Shown here in pieces: positions 41,987 through 52,311 of a stretch of DNA of 64,000 nt. The first letter of the stretch is position 1, and the number at the start of each line of letters is the position of its first letter. The stretch lies in assembly GCA_029876055.1 (NCBI GenBank), contig CM056874.1, forward strand, positions 6,138,001-6,202,000, in the 5' to 3' direction. Made by a program: the position numbers and the translations under genes. A model generated the notes under the pieces. That model was not told the DNA's origin. It searched no databases and saw only the letters and a program-made list of their open reading frames with translations. The DNA is from Madurella fahalii (taxonomy: Eukaryota; Ascomycota; Sordariomycetes; Sordariales).

Positions 41987-43634
41987 CAGCCGAACTTCTG
42001 GCGTTTTCTTGCATGTGGCCCTGTATACGTCTGGCCTTCTGGTCGTACAAACTTGTCTACACGTGTATCATATCTATCATCTGCAGTTTATCGAACTCTC
42101 TCGGAGAGATTTGAACAATTGGACGGCATGCACTGCCCAAAAGAACCTCGGTATATTGTACTGATGACTGGCATCGTGGCCCCTCGCAGTTGAGGTCGTA
42201 CGATATGTATGGGATGAGCTGCCACATGCTAGAATCTTTCTGCCCCCTGCGAGCAGCGTGCATGTTTTTTCTTTAATATCCTCGATATTCCCGCTCTAGG
42301 TGCTCGGTGCATTTCAAATCACGTCACTCTTTCTTTCTTCACGCTGCTGCCCGCTGTTATGGCCAGTCTGTCCAGAAGCTGAAGACACTGGCCATGAGAG
42401 ACCAAGGCGTCCAGTCGAAGTACGAAATACTCCAGCACCTTACCGGCTTCGAGGTTCTCTCGGGCGCCATGGGGAAGTAGACAACAATAGGCATCGCGCC
42501 TTTGCAGAAGCTGCAAACTCCTAAAGAGCCTGACTCGAAGCCATAACGGCTAGGGCCCAAGGGTAGAACTTTGAACAGCCTCTACCGTTCAGACCCGCGC
42601 GCAGCTCTGTGCGGTTCCGTTAGCTTCCGTGTCACTAGGAGGCACGATAGCATCTGGTATGCAAACCGGCAACTTGCCACCCAGTTTCTGTCGTTGACCT
42701 CTTCGACCTCGAGATCGAGGGCAGCAGGCGGGGCCGACGCGCACCCATTAAGCAGAGTTTACACAATAGATTCAATATTCCTAAGCGACCGTCATACCAG
42801 CCTCCCAAGAAGCCTCTCTGGGCTTTTATGATACCTGCAGAACCTCTTCTATATTCTTTCCCTGAGCATCCTACGAAACGCACTCCAGCTTCTTTACTCA
42901 CCACCAGACGGCTCGTTGCGGCTTTCGATCCTCACCAGGGCAAACCGTGGCCGTCCTACCACTCTGTTGCACAACCATCCTGTGGTGGCAGAGAGTGAGA
43001 CAGCAGGATAAGGTTGATCATCTTCCCGGGTGTTCGGGTCGTCTCCAGATTTACCCAAGAATACTCTTCCCGTAGCGGACACGCACTCGTGGCGCGCGAT
43101 TTCGATCAGTCCTCCAAAACCAGGTAAGCCCCTGAGCGTCGCACAGATGCCAAACATCCACCACACTTCGTACCACTTTGCTCTCTATGTTCGTTTTCTT
43201 CGAAGCCTTTAGTCCTTAGCTTTTCAGTCAGCGAGTCGTCATCAAGCTCCTGTCGTACCTGGACATCCTCTGCTTTGCTGGCAGCTTCGGAAGCGGGGGG
43301 AGAGTTTGTTGTATACAAACCTCCCCTATCATCTGTTTCCAACCAGGTTACGAGAGAGCACTCTAGACCTTGTGCGAACCTACAGCGTTTTACAAGCACA
43401 CACAGGCCCTTATCTGTTTAGCTTGTTTGATTCCCGGCAGCCGAATCCCCCTCCTGCCTCTGCGCTTCTTTACCTACTCACCATTAACCTACAACCTCCC
43501 CTCGAACTTCGCAAGCGAGCGATGGTTTCTGGTGCTCATCTTCTTTTCTTTCGCTCGTGGCTTACTCTGACCGTTGCAGAGCGAATTAGTTTGAAAAAAC
43601 AGAGAGCAGAGAGTCCTACCCAGTTGCAGCCACG
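41987..43634. other. Long intergenic / probable 5' leader of the Cys-rich gene
   Basis: 1.65 kb. The part next to 43635 is rich in CT and CCTCC words typical of transcript leaders. A stretch around 42379-42477 reads as protein-like in one frame (KLKTLAMRDQGVQSKYEILQ) but is flanked by stops, so I do not call it. No RNA gene seen. Confidence 0.45.
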
Positions 43635-45719
43635 ATGTGCTTCCAGGAATACATCGCCTACCAGTGCGGCCACCGCTCGCTCAGCGTGGTTCGTCCTTGT
43701 CCCTTGACGACGACCGGGCACAACTTCCCAGTCTGCGCCATCCAGCCTACGAAGCAGTACTTTTCAGAGACCATGTGCGCTGCCTGCGAGCGCCAGCTGC
43801 ACTCCCGCTGGGTTCTCATCCGCGAGTGGGAGCACCGCTGGCTCCATGAGCGAGGTGCTTGCGGTTGCGATGTTTGCTTCCCTGGTCTGCTGACAACCCC
43901 ACGGGTAATCGGTGGCAAGGCTGTCACCGATGCTGCCACTACTGGAACATCTTCCACTCTCACTGCGGACGATCACGAGTCCTATAGAAACAGCTCCACG
44001 CCGACGGCTACCGGGTCAAATGCTGGATACGCTGAGAGCAACCAACACAGCACCGGCAGCGGCCGTGTTCCCGCCATCTATTCCGAGGCGGTCACATCTT
44101 CGGGTGAGCATCGCGTGGCCATCCGCCTCCCAAGTCTCTACGCGGCAGAGTGGCTGGCCGACCACCGCGCGTTGCACACTGCTGGGAAGTGCAGCTGCAA
44201 CGCCGACTTCCGCTCTGTCCAGCCACAGATCCCAGATGAGGAACTGACACCCGCAGACCAAGACGTGGTACACCGATGGCACCAGATGGTATGTACTATC
44301 TATCAACGTTGCTTATCCTCCTCTGAGTTTCCGGCTTTTCCGGTGACTGCGGTACCTAGCAGGAGAAGGGGGCGGTATCTGTCATTGCCTAGACCGTATA
44401 GGCCAGCGCTGCCATTGGCACCTCTACCGGTAACATAATGACGCCCAGTTAGACAGCATAATGGCCTAAGTAGGTCATGCTGCTGCCTAGTTAGGGTCAT
44501 TATGTTACCAGTAGAAGTGCCATTACCACCGCTGGCCTATACGGCCAAGGCATGGTAACATCATGACCAAGACTCCCTCCCCTTCCCTTTTCCCCCTGAC
44601 CCGGCTAGGTAGCTCTGAGAGTACCTATCTTTGCTTCCAATTGCCGGGGAGGATGTGGCTAATACCGTTCTTTAGGAGATGCAAACCGAGCAAGACGAAC
44701 CCCATGCTCGAGATCCCTATGGCGAGAATGACGACGGTTCGCGGCGGATAGCCGAGATCGAAAGAATATTCGGGTCGTTCACAGCAGGTGGTGAAACTCC
44801 AAGAGTGAACCTGCCTCCGGCTCCGACTTTGCTCACTGGGGGGCACCAGGGGTTGGAGGTAAACAATACCCAGGAGGGAAGTCGTCGAGGACACAGGCAC
44901 GACAGGCGACACGCCTCCCAAAACCAGACCCGGCACGGAGTCCAGCCCGATCCCCGCTCCCGATCACAGACCCAAAACTCAGCTTCCGCGCAGCAGCAGT
45001 CTGCCTTACAGTTACAACCCACCGCGGCTCCGTACCATCCTATCCCTTTCACAGCTACCCAGCAAACATATCAGTACCCCGGCTACCAATTCATGGCCGG
45101 CGGTGCCAACCTGACTGCCGCACTAGCACCGTACCCCCTATACACCGAATACCCTGTCTACCAACAACACCCCTTCTACCACCCGCCTGCCCACCCATAC
45201 TACGTGACGCCCGCCACGTACACCGACACCATCCCGTTCGGCGCCCACCCCTGGGGCTCGCGTCCCCAAGTGGTTCCCGGCGTGCCCGGGCTGACCAGCG
45301 GCCCGGGACCCTACAGGACGCCCGGCATTAGCCACGATGCGCCGCCAGCGAGCGCTCAGCAGGTGGCACACCAAAATCAAAGCCAGGGACGGCAAGCCAT
45401 CACCTCGTCGCCCAACCAGCAAACCCCACTTGCCGTCTGCGGCCTCCCCGTCGGCGCCGGCCCCGAGGCGGCCCAGCCCCAGATGCCCAGCTGGCGGAAC
45501 TGCCGACTGCGAAGCCTCAGAACCGAAAGCGAAGGGGCAAGGTCAAGCACGCGGTCAAGCATGAGGTACTACAGTGCGAGCGAGGGTGGTGGTGGTTGCG
45601 GAGGTGGAGGTGGAGACGGAGACGGCGGCAGAGACGATGACTGTGGCGGGGAAGACCGAGACGGCGGAGACGAGGAGGAGCCGCCGCCGCCGCCGCGCCG
45701 AAACTCGGCGTCGACTTGA
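43635..45719 (+). CDS. Cys-rich fungal protein of unknown function
   Basis: Two exons (43635-44288 and 44676-45719) give 565 residues. The N-terminal ~85 residues carry regularly spaced Cys/His (MCFQEYIAYQCGHRS, HNFPVCAI, TMCAACERQ, GACGCDVCFPGL), suggesting a zinc-binding module seen in many filamentous-fungal proteins of unknown role. A linker and a second small element (AAEWLADHRALHTAGKCSCN) follow. The second exon is low in complexity: Gln/Pro/Tyr-rich in the middle, then a Gly/Asp run (GGGGCGGGGGDGDGG) and PPPPPRR near the end. The intron (44289-44675, GTATGT..TTTAG) is 387 nt, far longer than others here, because it holds a large palindrome. I cannot assign a function. Confidence 0.75.
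44384..44553. repeat. Near-perfect palindrome (foldback element) inside an intron
   Basis: Left arm 44384-44468 and right arm about 44470-44553 are reverse complements at roughly 85% over ~84 nt. Blocks such as CCGTATAGGCCAGCG and GGTAACATAATGAC are exactly mirrored. The word recurs once more, modified, at 44554-44568 (GGTAACATCATGACC). It could be a non-autonomous foldback/MITE-type element; no clear target-site duplication was found. It lies wholly within the intron of the Cys-rich gene and would form a long hairpin in the pre-mRNA. Confidence 0.85.
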
Positions 45720-46342
45720 AGTTTGAACCCGGCCGAGCTGGGGGCACACCCCGCCCCGTTCTGAAAGCTGGGGCCCCAGTTGTTTCTGTAAGTCCCCTTC
45801 CACCCCCCCCCCCTTCCCCAAGTTGCATCGCCTTGTTCCGTCTGAGGATTCGCGCGACAACGAACAGTCAAGACCAAACAAGCCTCAATCCTAACGCAGA
45901 GGATCACTAGGAATTGTCCGCGGAAAGCACACCGAAATATTTACGTCCCCCCCTCGTCTCGAGCACAGCTGGGGTCTCCCACGATTTTAAACGAAGCCCA
46001 CAGCCCCCCCCAACTTCCCACCCCCGTCTCCGTTGCTATAATACAGCAAGCACAGCACCCAAATCAGTTACAAACGAAACGACAACACGACAGGACACGA
46101 CGACACGAGGGAAAACTGGCGTTTTTGCCCTCCAACCCACTCCATAACCAACAACCAACCCTGAGCTCCGAGGTTTCTTGGTTTTTGCCAGGCTTCTTCT
46201 TCTATCTATCTATGGCCCGAGGAAAAAAAATAACCACACCGCACTGGCCTTGCCGTTTTCATTGATCGATGGATTAGGGAAATTTCATTGCATTTTCACT
46301 TTCTCTCTCTCGATATGAATCGAATTTAGGGTCCGTTCCAGT
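45720..46342. other. Convergent 3' intergenic region
   Basis: 623 bp between converging genes, with several C-runs and A-rich stretches. No feature supported. Confidence 0.5.
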
Positions 46343-48010
46343 TTACCGATCAACCTCGCCTACAAAGGGGACGGGATTAGCTTCAGTTTTTCAAATTCCA
46401 TGAGATACAAATCAGGCGTAGAGAAAAGGAAAAGAAAGGAAAAATAAAAAGGAGGAAAACTACATACCAAACACCAAATCCATGGTGCCAATGACAGCCA
46501 CAGCATCAGCAAGCAGGTGCCCCTTGGAGACGTGATCGAACCCGCCCAAGTGCGCAAAGCCCGGCGCGCGGATATGTACCCGGTACGGCCTCTCGCTGCC
46601 GTCGCTAACCACGTACACTCCCATCTCGCCCTTGGGCGCCTCGATGGCCGAGTACGTGTCGCCCGGCGGCACGGCGTAGCCCTTGGTGTACAAGAGGAAG
46701 TGGTGGATCAGCGCCTCCATGTTCTCCTTCATGGCGGAGCGGGGCGGGGGGCTGATCTTGTAGTCCTCGACGCGGACGGGGCCGGCAGGCATCTTATTGA
46801 GGCACTGATGGATGATGCGGAGCGACTGGCGGAACTCCTCCATGCGGCACAGGTAGCGGTCGTAGCAGTCGCCGTTGACGCCGACAGGCACATCGAACTC
46901 GACCTGGTCGTAGGCGTCGTAAGGCGCACTCTTGCGGATATCCCACGGCACGCCGGACCCGCGCAGCATGACGCCCGTGAATGACAGGTTGAGGGCCTCA
47001 GCCGCCGGGACGACGCCAATACCCTTGAGCCGGTTGATCCAGATGCGATTGTCCGTCAACATCTCTTCCGTCTCGTCGATGCGGTCGCCAAACTGAGTTG
47101 CCCATTGATAGATGTCGTCGAGCAGGCCCATGGGGATATCTTGGTGAACGCCGCCGGGGCGGACGTAGGCGGCGTGGAGACGGGCACCCGAGACGCGTTC
47201 ATAGAATTCCTGTCATTAGACAATTATTAGCTCTGCCAATTTCCAGCGTTTTCTTTCTTTCCCCTTCGGTCTCTCCCTCTCTCCAACCCAGTCGCTGCTA
47301 TTCCTCTCGCCTGCAATCCCAATTCCACTCACCATTAGCTTCTCTCTCTCCTCGAAACCCCATAAGAAAGGCGTAAGAGCACCAACGTCCATGGCGTGTG
47401 ACAGCACGGACATGAGGTGGTTCAGGATGCGCGTGAGCTCGCCGAACAGGGTCCGGATGAACTTTGCGCGCTCGGGGATCTCGATGTTGAGCAGCTTCTC
47501 AACGGCCAGCGAGAAGCACTGCTCATTGGTCATCATGGAGACGTAGTCGAGACGGTCAAAGTATGGCAGGGCCTGCATGTATGTCTTGTACTCGCACAGC
47601 TTCTCGGTGCCGCGGTGCAGCAGGCCGACGTGCGGGTCGGCGCGGATGATCTCCTCACCATTGAGCTCGAGAATCAGGCGCAACACGCCGTGGGCGGCCG
47701 GATGCTGCGGACCAAAGTTGACCGTATAGTGGCGCACCTTGCGGTCGTCGACCGAGTCCTCGCGCGATTTTTTCGCTGCCGGCTCGTCCTTCTTCGGCAA
47801 GATCTCGTAGGGATCGGCGGGGGTCTGGAAGTCGGAGCTCACGGGGACGAGGCGTGTGCCCTGGTAGCCCTGAGGTTCGGCATAGCGACGGAGAGCCGAG
47901 GCAGAGAAGGCGCGGGCCGGATGTGAGATGGAGCTGGCCACGGGCGGTGATGGCCTCGTGCAGAGCCGCTTCGCGCTGCGGCCTGCTAGCCGATAGAGTG
48001 TCGCCGACAT
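46343..48010 (-). CDS. NADH:ubiquinone oxidoreductase 49 kDa subunit (complex I, NDUFS2)
   Basis: Core subunit of the complex I peripheral arm, lining the quinone site with the PSST subunit. Exons 47333-48010, 46468-47209 and 46343-46359 give 478 residues; the last exon is only 17 nt and completes the family ending FGEVDR. The start is the ATG at 48010 (MSATLYRLAGRSAKRLCTRP), which opens an Arg/Ser-rich presequence; a longer upstream frame is not needed. Signatures: YTVNFGPQHPAAHGVLRLIL, DPHVGLLHRGTEKLCEYKTY, YFDRLDYVSMMTNEQCFSLA and the C-terminal GEMGVYVVSDGSERPYRVHI. The two introns (123 and 108 nt) are longer than most here. Confidence 0.96.
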
Positions 48011-48758
48011 TGTGGACGAGAGTCGGAGTGGAGAGGCGTCAAAGGAGAAGGGATTACCGGGTATGCTCGCCCGGTTTGCGGCCTCTTCTCCGGCGTCAAT
48101 GGCTAGCACTGAGCTTGCGGATTGGTGGGGAGTTGCAGTGTGTCGAGCAGCGTCAGTGACCTCAAAGCAGAAGCAGTGGCCACTCGCCAAGCTCTATGCC
48201 AAGGCCCGATTGGACGGGGCCGCCTGGGTGCCGGCCGGGCTTTTATCCGAGTGCCGGGAGGTCGTCAACCTATGGAAACCAGATCTCTAATTATTGGTTA
48301 TTGGTCTTCATGTCAACATTAGGAAAGAGAGCAGTTCCGGATGTCTTGAGAAAGTTTGGTATCAAGTTATAGAAGCCAATAGGTGTTTCAGGGCTAGAGG
48401 GAGGACTTGTGTAATACACTAGAGTTTTCGATAGACGTCACAATCGGCTTGCAATCCGTTCTTTGTAGATGCTACAAAGCTTCAACTTATATGACTTCCT
48501 ATTCTTCGTGAAATCCCAATGAGAGCAACAGCTATGCAAGCAACCAAAATGCTTAGTGGCCAATTCCTGCATCGGATGCCGGAACGCACGAGCCAGCTAT
48601 CAAGATCACGCCAACCGGAGTGGGCCCTCAAAGGCGGTCAACATTTTCCCCCGCGGAGTGAAAATTCTGCCGCTACGTTATCGGACTGCTGCTCGAAGAA
48701 TTTCCAGGCGTGCTCAAGACAGCGAGCGGCAACCCCACCAAACCAGCCAGTCGTCACG
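48011..48758. other. Divergent intergenic region complex I 49 kDa / RPC40
   Basis: 748 bp serving two divergent genes. No coding sequence or recognised motif. Confidence 0.5.
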
Positions 48759-49949
48759 ATGCCTCACAAACCGCCAACACAAGAAGAGCTTGAGCAACGG
48801 AAGGTCGGTTGTTCTCGCTTCGTCTCTGAGAAATAGGAGGCATGTCTAACGAGATGCTGAAACCTGCAGATCGTCGGCATCCACGAGGAAACCATCACTA
48901 ATGTCCACGCTACCGACTTACCGCACCACTACCCTGGCGAAGACCACTCCTGGGACATCGAAAGGTTCCGGAAAGGCTTCAGCGTCGAGTTTCACCAGAA
49001 CGAACCCTTCGAGGCTTCTTTCTCCCTAATCGGCTGCGATGCCTCTATCGCGAATGCCTTCAGGCGCATCATGATCGCCGACATTCCGACCCTGGCGATC
49101 GAGACTGTTTTCATTAACAACAACACCTCAGTCATTCAAGATGAGGTACTCGCTCACCGTCTGGGTCTGATCCCGTTCAAGGGCGGCCGAGAGGGGTTGC
49201 ACAAATTCCTCAAGTGGTGGCGTAAGCCGACGGACGAGTCGCAGATCAACAACAGCTACTTCGACTTCAACACCGTCTCGCTACGCCTCGAGGTCAAGTG
49301 TGAGCACAACGAGAACGCAGCGCCCGGTGAGACGGACCCGACCAAGCTCTACAAGCACGCCCACGTCTACGCACGCGACATCGAGTTCTGCCCCATCGGC
49401 CGCCAGGAGAAGTACTTTTCTGGCGAGGACGCCATCGCCCCCGTCAACCCAGATATCCTGATCGCCAAACTGCGCCCCGGCCAGGAAATCAGCTTGTCCA
49501 TGCACATGCACAAGGGTGTCGGCTCGGACCACGCCAAGTTCTCGCCCGTCGCGACCGCCTCGTACCGGCTCATGCCGGTCATCAAGATCGAGCGGCCCAT
49601 TCTCGGCAAGGACGCCGAGAAGTTTGCCAGGTGCTTCCCCCGCGGCGTCATCGGGCTCGAGAAGGTGACAAAGGAGGAGGCCTCGCAGAAGGGGAGCGGG
49701 TACGAGGGCCACGAGGGCGAGCTCAAGGCAGTGGTAGTGGACCCCATGCGTGACACGGTTAGCCGTGAGTGCCTACGGCATGACGAATTCAAGGACAAGG
49801 TCAAGCTGGGACGGAGGAGGGATCACTTCATCTTCCTTGTCGAGAGCACTGGGCAGTGGGAGAGCGATGCCATCTTCATCGAGGCGGTGGCCCACCTAAA
49901 AAAGAAAGCCAAGGACTTAGAGAAGCAGGTGATCAATATGGTCAGGTAG
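48759..49949 (+). CDS. RPC40: RNA polymerase I and III shared subunit RPAC1 (AC40)
   Basis: Alpha-like subunit of RNA polymerases I and III that pairs with AC19 to nucleate assembly. Exons 48759-48803 (45 nt) and 48870-49949 give 374 residues. Family strings: FEASFSLIGCDASIANAFRR, IMIADIPTLAIETVFINNNT, SVIQDEVLAHRLGLIPFKGG and the C-terminal HFIFLVESTGQWESDAIFIE. The dimerisation core is that of the alpha/D/RPB3 family, but the length and sequence fit AC40 rather than RPB3. The first donor is the rare GTCGGT, supported by frame and by the joined sequence EQRKIVGIHEETITNVHATD. Confidence 0.95.
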
Positions 49950-50356
49950 AGAAAAAAAAGGGAACGCGATGTGGCGATGGCTGTTGGGGATACCCTTTTT
50001 CTCTCTGCATCTTAGACATAGGCATGGCGTCACGGGCGGTTCGTAAAAGGGATTGGTTTCGGCCCAATAGTCTTTCCGTTTTGTCATGCATATCTATCAT
50101 GAGGCAAAAATTCGACTTTTAGCTCTTGTTTGGTATCTCCACCTCTTCCGAGTGTGATATTTCGGGACCACTAAGCAAAGTCCTCGCTGTATTTCATAGC
50201 GCAATTCTATCCTGCCGCTCATGCTTATGCCTGTACTTCCCTAACGCCTCGCAAAGATGCTTCTCTACCGCAAACCCCCCACATCCCATCCTAGGATCCC
50301 AAAAGGAGGGGATTGAAAAGGAAAAAAAAAAAAAAAATTCTATCTAATACCACCCA
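49950..50356. other. Convergent 3' intergenic region RPC40 / UBA3
   Basis: 407 bp with an A-run of about 15 near 50322-50337. No gene seen. Confidence 0.55.
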
Positions 50357-51658
50357 TTATTTAAACTTGAGTCTGAATTTGAACGTGACCGTCGCAAACG
50401 CCGGGTCTGTCACAGCGATCTCCTGCCCGTCGGCTAAGCCCAGCTCCGTCAGCGTCTTGTCCAGGTTCGGCCTCGTCTGCGCCTCAAGGCTCGGCGGCGA
50501 CTGCATGTACAGCGTCTTGCCCTCAGCCCGCACGCTCGGCTTCTTGAGCTGCGCCTCGGGCCGCGCGGCGAGCGAGTCGATCAGCTCGTGCAGCGTCCAC
50601 GCCGGGTCGACGCCGGGGAGAGTGCGCGCCTGCTGCCCGCACACGGGGCAGTCCTCCTTGCGCTCGTGCTTGAACGTGTACGTGTAGATGCTGTCGTTGC
50701 CCGAGTACATCATGTAGTTGTCGTCGGGGAAGCCCAGGAAGGGAGCGCAGTTGGACGCGATTTTGAGCGCCTCGTTGCAGCAGGCCGCCGCGATGACGCT
50801 GTTGGTGGCGGCGATGGCCGGGATGATGTTCTTGACCACGCCCTGCGTCAACGAGTAGGTCACGCCGGGGATGTTGAACTCGTGCGCGCGTTGGAGGGCC
50901 TTTTGGTAGAGCCATGTGATATGCTCGGGGTCGTCCTTGTCGAGTTTGGGGAAGGGCTTCTCTTGGTCCCAGGCGATGACGTGCGCCCACTCGATACAGT
51001 GTTCTGGCTGGCGCGGGATGCTGGCGAGGGTGCAGAGCGGTACGGCGGCGCGCGGTGCGTGCATGTCGAGCTGGCACTCGATGCAGGATGTAACGGTTGG
51101 CAGGATGACCCTAGCCTGGCCCTTAAAACCTTCTGTTCCGCCGTCAATGAGGGGCTTGTAGCTGTCTTCGACCTCCTCATCGACCATGTTGATGAGAGTC
51201 GCGTTGATCCACCGCCGCGCCTCAATGCTGTCCAGCCCGCAGACGACCAGCTGGAACTGCATGTAAAAGTCCTCATCAAAGTCCTGAATCTTGCAGTTAT
51301 GCGGCGTGATCTTGACCCTCTTGACTCGCTTCTCGACGAAGGCGGCCGCCACCTCGGCCTTGAACTTGCCGACGTCCGTCTGGCGGAAGAGGAACTGCCG
51401 GTTGAGGTTGGAAATGTCGATCGTGTCCATGTCGATAACGTGGATGTTTTTGAAGCCAGATAACGCGAGGTTCTTGAGGATCTCGCAGCCCAGACCGCCA
51501 GCGCCAATCACCAAAACCTTCATGTTCTCCATGGCCTCGGCCACGGCGCTGCCATCGAATGCATCGGGGTTCGTGAAGGGACCCGGCCTGGTCCGGATCC
51601 TGTCAAGATAGACCCATCTCGCAGGTTCCGACGCTGGATGCACCTCAACCGAAGACAT
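50357..51658 (-). CDS. UBA3: NEDD8-activating enzyme E1 catalytic subunit UBA3
   Basis: With ULA1 it activates NEDD8/Rub1 for cullin modification. Single exon, 433 residues from MSSVEVHPASEPARWVYLDR. The adenylation domain has the nucleotide loop VLVIGAGGLGCEILKNLALS (GAGGLG at 52-57), DMDTIDISNLNRQFLFRQTD and a Zn-binding pair in SCIECQLD. The catalytic Cys is C209 in VPLCTLASIPRQPEHCIEWA, which is the Uba3 signature. A second CxxC (CPVCGQQ) completes the zinc site, and a ubiquitin-fold-like C-terminus follows. Upstream in-frame codons lack a family match, so the ATG at 51658 is used. Confidence 0.96.
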   Translation of the reverse strand: MSSVEVHPASEPARWVYLDRIRTRPGPFTNPDAFDGSAVAEAMENMKVLVIGAGGLGCEILKNLALSGFKNIHVIDMDTIDISNLNRQFLFRQTDVGKFKAEVAAAFVEKRVKRVKITPHNCKIQDFDEDFYMQFQLVVCGLDSIEARRWINATLINMVDEEVEDSYKPLIDGGTEGFKGQARVILPTVTSCIECQLDMHAPRAAVPLCTLASIPRQPEHCIEWAHVIAWDQEKPFPKLDKDDPEHITWLYQKALQRAHEFNIPGVTYSLTQGVVKNIIPAIAATNSVIAAACCNEALKIASNCAPFLGFPDDNYMMYSGNDSIYTYTFKHERKEDCPVCGQQARTLPGVDPAWTLHELIDSLAARPEAQLKKPSVRAEGKTLYMQSPPSLEAQTRPNLDKTLTELGLADGQEIAVTDPAFATVTFKFRLKFK

Positions 51659-52311
51659 ATCTGTGCGTGTGACTTTTTCCGTCAGCGGTTCTCGCGTCGG
51701 GGTTGTGTTGGAGGATCGGAAGATAAGAGAAGTTGAGGTTACGGACAAGCTCCAAGGAGGGGCAGTGGGATTAAATACAGCTTCCACTCCCTATCCGTAC
51801 ACTCAAGGTACAGTACCTGCTGTAACTGGTAGGTTCACGCCGAGGTTCAACCAACAAACTTTTATTTCTAAACACGCTCCGGACGGGACTCCCTTTCTCT
51901 ATCTCTAGTTCTTGCCTTATTTTTTCCTTCTATTTTATTTGTCTTTCCTCTTTTCTCCCTGTAGTTGCGATGTTAGTACTTTTGTACTGCACAGGACAGG
52001 ACAAAGCGGGGCATAGTATGTAAGATGCAGGGACCACGGGGTATGTGTTAGCCTCTCTCCGCAGTGGATGCAGGCGCACCTTAACCACCCGGCAAGGCAA
52101 CAATGGAGACCGCCTAGGCAGAGGACAGCAGCTACAAAACTATCCTATCTTGGAGCTTCTAGATCATCAAAAATAACAGCCACGATCTGATGGCATATGA
52201 GAACGATGCCTGTGCGCCCGTCGCAACCCACGATTTCCCGGCCGCTTGCTGAGGTGCACTGTTTCCTTCCCACACACCACGCTTCTCGGTAGCAGATACG
52301 GCCTCGAAGAA
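51659..52311. other. Divergent intergenic region UBA3 / TEL2
   Basis: 653 bp of shared promoter sequence, pyrimidine-rich near 51900-51960. No other feature. Confidence 0.5.

Noticed and set aside
42379..42477. Protein-like stretch (KLKTLAMRDQGVQSKYEILQ) upstream of the Cys-rich gene
   Set aside because: Flanked by stops on both sides, with no ATG, splice sites or continuation in another frame; too short to call a gene or pseudogene.
50588..51463. 291-codon frame opposite UBA3
   Set aside because: Shadow of a GC-rich gene; no family motif and no splice or leader context.
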